From Hyphomicrobiales bacterium (GTDB taxonomy: Bacteria; Pseudomonadota; Alphaproteobacteria; Rhizobiales; Devosiaceae): a DNA stretch of 44,051 nucleotides. The notes below the pieces were generated by a model, which was not told where the DNA came from, searched no databases, and saw only the letters and a program-made list of their open reading frames with translations. The translations under genes and the position numbers were made by a program. Below, piece after piece: positions 42,301-44,051 of the stretch. The stretch's first letter is position 1. Every line of letters begins with the position of its first letter. The DNA lies in the NCBI GenBank assembly GCA_027487555.1, contig JAIYDI010000036.1, forward strand, positions 1 to 44,051. The letters are read 5' to 3'.

Positions 42301-43164
42301 GACGCGTTTCCGACGCAGATCGCGCTGTTCGACAAGGCGATCCGGGCGATCGGGGCGCTGGACGAGCCCGAGGAGATGAACCCGATCGCGGCGCGGATGC
42401 GCACTGATGCGCTGGGGCTGATGGCAGAGGGCGCGAGCGAAGCCGAGGCCGCGCTGAGGGCCGGGTTTCGGGTGTTCGGCTCGAAGCCGGGCGCCTATGG
42501 CGCCGGTTTGCAGGGACTGATCGATACCGGGCGGTGGTCGGAGAAGGCCGATCTCGCCGAGGCATTTCTCGAGTGGGGTCAATATGCCTATGGCGGCAAG
42601 GCACAGGGAGTGCCGGAGCGGGCGCGGTTCGCGGCGCGGCTCGCGGCGGTCGAGGCGGTGGTGCACAATCAGGACAATCGCGAGCACGATTTGCTCGATA
42701 GCGACGATTATTACCAGTTCGAAGGCGGTCTCGTGGCGACGGCGGAGGTGCTGTCCGGCCGGAAGCCCGTCGCCTGGCACAATGACCATTCGCGGCCGGA
42801 ACGTCCGGTTGCGCGGACGCTGGACGAAGAAATCTCGCGAGTGATGCGCAGCCGCGTGGTAAACCCTAAGTGGATCGCGGGGGTCATGCGGCATGGCTAC
42901 AAGGGCGCCTTCGAGATCATCGCGACGGTGGATTACATGTTCGCTTTCGCGGCGACGGCGGGGGCGGTGAAGAGCCACCATTTCGACCTGGCGTTTTCGG
43001 CCTTCGTCGAGGACGAGGCGGTGCGCAACTTCATCGCAAACAACAACCGCCACGGCTGGGACGAATTGCTGCAGAAGTTCCGCGAGGCGCGTGACCGCGG
43101 CTTCTGGACACCGCAATCGAACTCGGGCGCGATGTGGCTCGACACTCAGAGGGACGCCGAATGA
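39331..43164 (+). CDS. cobN: Cobaltochelatase subunit CobN
   Basis: The 1277-aa large subunit of the aerobic ATP-dependent cobaltochelatase (CobNST), which puts cobalt into hydrogenobyrinic a,c-diamide. Recognisable stretches include HGNLEWLPGKATAL, LPTGRNFYSVD, WGTSNMRTGGEDIAQAL and KWIAGVMRHGYKGAFEI near the C-terminus. Around residues 420-470 an unusual segment rich in Ser, Arg and Pro (VVRQAHDEELRMR, PEPVEGG) is the translation of dispersed repeats inserted in frame. The total length is close to the usual CobN, and the rest looks intact. CobS and CobT are not in the window. Coupled to cobW and cobO by overlaps. Confidence 0.95.
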   Translation: MHLLAAQAGALQQEGEAIDLGQTPGEMVFVSAADSELTLLAGAADRAGTTGLRLANLLRLSHNLSVDLWLDQTVRHARLVVVRLLGGAAYWRYGVDELSALAMAGQTRLALLPGDGTQDAALLARSSVSAEDWTALHRMFSAGGPDNADLALDAMGRLARGAVIGDRTPRPFPRQGLWHPAHGLVDDWPETAGPTVPILFYRALLEGAGTASLTALCDALAHEGLTPLPVMVSSLKEKAAIGFVQRLFAHHRPAAILNLTGFALGIDGLAEADNPFAGTDAPVIQLIQGGRPEVQWETDNQGLSAKDLAMQVVMPELDGRHGMLIVGHKAEAVWHPRTECPLSAYATDMDGIARAARLAANWARLREKRRDERRVGIVLANYPIRDGRLANGVGYDAPQSTVEILKTLAGAGYELRGGASDASPSSNTAASSIVVRQAHDEELRMRFLSSLPYGEMAPLSPPPEPVEGGALQNQLIELLQQGPTNAAPKRGDGIGWSLGAYRNTFAGLPEKLRGEVEARWGTPETDPFCRGEAFHLPAVAFGNIVVLLQPGRGYDLDESASYHDPDLVPPHGYLAAYLWLKHGFGADALIHNGKHGNLEWLPGKATALDGASYPAALWGEIPQLYPFIVNDPGEGTQAKRRTGAVIIDHLVPPLTRAETYGPLKDLEALLDEYYAASGMDRRRLSGLKQRILDFARDHRLDRDIGLGADAEDNLRRIDTFLCDLKEAQIRDGLHVFGQSPTGRLERDLIVALARVPRGDGPGEGSLIRALADDLKLGFDPLTAELGATWEGPPLPHADTASRTIGDVVEALEDLAAGMVDGTARAPGPLSAEVMETVEGVIRPRLRASGPNEIQALLDGLDGRFILPGPSGAPSRGRLDVLPTGRNFYSVDNRAVPTPMAWELGWKSAENLLKRHFQEHGVPLASLALSVWGTSNMRTGGEDIAQALAFIGAKPQWDPGSLRVSGYEIIPLAKLGRPRVDVTLRISGFFRDAFPTQIALFDKAIRAIGALDEPEEMNPIAARMRTDALGLMAEGASEAEAALRAGFRVFGSKPGAYGAGLQGLIDTGRWSEKADLAEAFLEWGQYAYGGKAQGVPERARFAARLAAVEAVVHNQDNREHDLLDSDDYYQFEGGLVATAEVLSGRKPVAWHNDHSRPERPVARTLDEEISRVMRSRVVNPKWIAGVMRHGYKGAFEIIATVDYMFAFAATAGAVKSHHFDLAFSAFVEDEAVRNFIANNNRHGWDELLQKFREARDRGFWTPQSNSGAMWLDTQRDAE
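40629..40733. repeat. Dispersed repeat copies inside cobN
   Basis: 40629-40654 matches 5307-5332 at 21 of 26 positions; 40717-40733 (CCTGAGCCCGTCGAAGG) matches 16196-16212 at 14 of 17; CTCAGGATGAGG at 40656-40667 is a third fragment of the same palindromic family. They stay in frame and have no stop. Flanking cobN sequence resumes at ALQNQLIELLQQGPTN. Confidence 0.7.
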
Positions 43165-43814
43165 ACGACAAGCCCACCGACAAACCCGCCAAGAAGACCG
43201 ACCTGATGAGTGAGGCGGAGCGCGATGCGTATCACGCCGAAAAGATGCGGAAGAAGAAAGAGGCGCGGAACAAGATTCTCGCGACAAAGACAGAGGAAAA
43301 GGGTCTTCTGATTGTCCATACAGGCAAGGGCAAGGGCAAATCGACGGCGGCCTTCGGTATGGTGTTCCGCGCGCTGGGGCACGGGTTCCGCATCGGGGTG
43401 GTGCAGTTCGTCAAGGGCGCCTGGGGCACCGGGGAGCGCGATATCCTCGAGCATTTCCCCGATCAAGTGACGATCAAGGCGATGGGCGAGGGCTTCACCT
43501 GGGACGTGGCTGACCGGCAGCGCGATATCGCGGCGGCGCGTGCCGCCTGGGAGGAGGCCAAGCGGATGATCGCAGACCCGGAAGTCGACATGGTTCTGCT
43601 CGATGAACTCAACATCGTCTTGCGCTACGACTACCTGCCGCTCGCGGAGGTGTTGGCGGTGCTGGGCGGCAAGCCGCGTGACCTGCATGTTATCGTGACC
43701 GGCCGCAATGCCAAGGACGAGTTGATAGAGATCGCAGACCTCGTGACCGAGATGACGGAGATCAAGCATCCGTTCCGCGCTGGCATAAAGGCGCAAAAAG
43801 GCATCGAGTTCTAA
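43161..43814 (+). CDS. cobO: Cob(I)yrinic acid a,c-diamide adenosyltransferase CobO
   Basis: A 217-aa corrinoid adenosyltransferase (CobA/BtuR type) that attaches the 5'-deoxyadenosyl group to cobalt. The P-loop is HTGKGKGKSTAA near residue 53, followed by VQFVKGAWGTGER, the MGEGFTWD stretch, the VLLDELN Walker-B-like motif and VIVTGRNA. A lysine-rich N-terminus (EKMRKKKEARNK) is typical. The start ATG overlaps the cobN stop as ATGA. It is the last gene of the riboswitch-controlled operon. Confidence 0.95.
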   Translation: MNDKPTDKPAKKTDLMSEAERDAYHAEKMRKKKEARNKILATKTEEKGLLIVHTGKGKGKSTAAFGMVFRALGHGFRIGVVQFVKGAWGTGERDILEHFPDQVTIKAMGEGFTWDVADRQRDIAAARAAWEEAKRMIADPEVDMVLLDELNIVLRYDYLPLAEVLAVLGGKPRDLHVIVTGRNAKDELIEIADLVTEMTEIKHPFRAGIKAQKGIEF

Positions 43815-43860
43815 CGGTCGTTGGTTGCGGTGTGTCCGTCTTTGGAGGCCGCTTCGGTGG

Positions 43861-43920
43861 GTTTTGGCTGGGTGGTTTGGCGTGCTGGTGGCGTTGCGGG
43901 GAATGTGGTGAATGTGGTGG
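43861..43920 (-). promoter_or_regulatory. C-rich, G-poor stretch on the rRNA strand (Rho-site-like)
   Basis: Read on the minus strand, these 60 bases contain 31 C, 20 A, 5 G and 4 T. Such C-rich, G-poor, unstructured RNA resembles Rho loading sites. It lies directly after the rRNA-operon terminator and before antisense cobO. A tandem GAATGTGGT pair (43901-43918, plus strand) sits within it. Confidence 0.4.
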
Positions 43921-43930
43921 TTCCAAAAGC

Positions 43931-43961
43931 AAAACGCCCCGCTTTGAGGGCGGGGCGTTTT
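43931..43961. terminator. Bidirectional intrinsic terminator between cobO and the rRNA operon
   Basis: AAAACGCCCCGC and GCGGGGCGTTTT form a perfect 12-bp stem with a 7-nt loop. The A and T runs at the two feet allow termination of both the cob operon (plus) and the rRNA operon (minus). It is the only textbook intrinsic terminator in the window. Confidence 0.92.
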
Positions 43962-44007
43962 GGTATTGGATGTTTGAGAACAGATGTTTTTGGTGAGTGA
44001 GCTTTGC

Positions 44008-44051
44008 AGACCTGGCGGCGACCTACTCTCCCAAGTCTTGAGACTTAGTAC
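44008..44051 (-). rRNA. rrf: 5S ribosomal RNA, 3' end (cut by window edge)
   Basis: The minus strand reads GTACTAAGTCTCAAGACTTG followed by GGAGAGTAGGTCGCCGCCAG and GTCT, the conserved 3' part of alphaproteobacterial 5S rRNA. About 44 of the expected ~115-120 nt are present. An rRNA operon therefore lies to the right, transcribed towards cobO. The exact 3' end (44008 or a base or two lower) is uncertain. Confidence 0.93.

Noticed and set aside
43815..43930. Small plus-strand gene after cobO
   Set aside because: The stretch is G/T-rich with no ribosome site and start combination giving a plausible protein; base bias is better explained as a termination region.

Overview
The window is 44 kb of GC-rich DNA densely packed with ordinary metabolic genes. 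It most likely comes from the chromosome of an alphaproteobacterium of the Hyphomicrobiales, perhaps Devosia-like. The grounds are the cobalamin-riboswitch/cobW-cobN-cobO arrangement of aerobic B12 synthesis, a Zur/ZnuABC locus of alphaproteobacterial type, a xWxxF-tailed chemoreceptor, translated palindromic repeats (VVRQAH, PEPVEG) and the 5S rRNA end at the right edge. The genus is a guess. I see no transposase, phage gene, CRISPR array or tRNA.

Region 1 (1-2.3 kb) is a chemoreceptor whose stop codon lies inside a nested palindrome. Region 2 (2.3-16.2 kb) is a divergent nucleoside-use cluster. The leftward genes are a cytidine deaminase, a creatininase-family amidohydrolase, an adenine-deaminase-like enzyme, a LacI regulator, a glutamine-amidotransferase-like protein and a ribokinase. 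The rightward genes are a TRZ/ATZ-type amidohydrolase, a nucleoside hydrolase and a complete BMP-type nucleoside ABC importer. A perfect LacI-type palindrome (GTAAACCGGTTTAC) sits between the two arms, and a related site lies in front of lacI. The likely logic is: import a nucleoside, split off ribose, phosphorylate the ribose, then deaminate the base and perhaps open its ring. This is the part most likely to hold undescribed chemistry.

Region 3 (16.2-19.6 kb, leftward) holds the C-P-lyase accessory genes DUF1045-phnM-phnN without the lyase core, two tiny ORFs, and a secreted protein. Region 4 (19.8-25.6 kb) holds sugar and aldehyde genes: glycerate kinase, two VOC proteins, a sugar 1-dehydrogenase of the Gfo/Idh family, a dioxygenase-like cupin, an SDR, a 31-aa membrane microprotein and an aldo/keto reductase. 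Region 5 (25.7-31.2 kb) is a complete dppABCDF dipeptide importer with a strong palindrome upstream and a perfect hairpin after dppA. Region 6 is a CHASE4-type c-di-GMP phosphodiesterase with a degenerate GGDEF domain.

Region 7 (33.5-36.7 kb, leftward) is a zinc operon: 48-aa membrane protein, znuC, znuB, znuA, zur, with a Zur-box-like site in front. A DUF486 membrane protein and a secreted protein follow. Region 8 (37.9-43.8 kb) is a cobalamin riboswitch followed by translationally coupled cobW-cobN-cobO. cobN carries an in-frame dispersed repeat. The operon meets the end of an rRNA operon (5S, minus strand) across a bidirectional hairpin terminator and a C-rich, G-poor (rRNA-strand) stretch.
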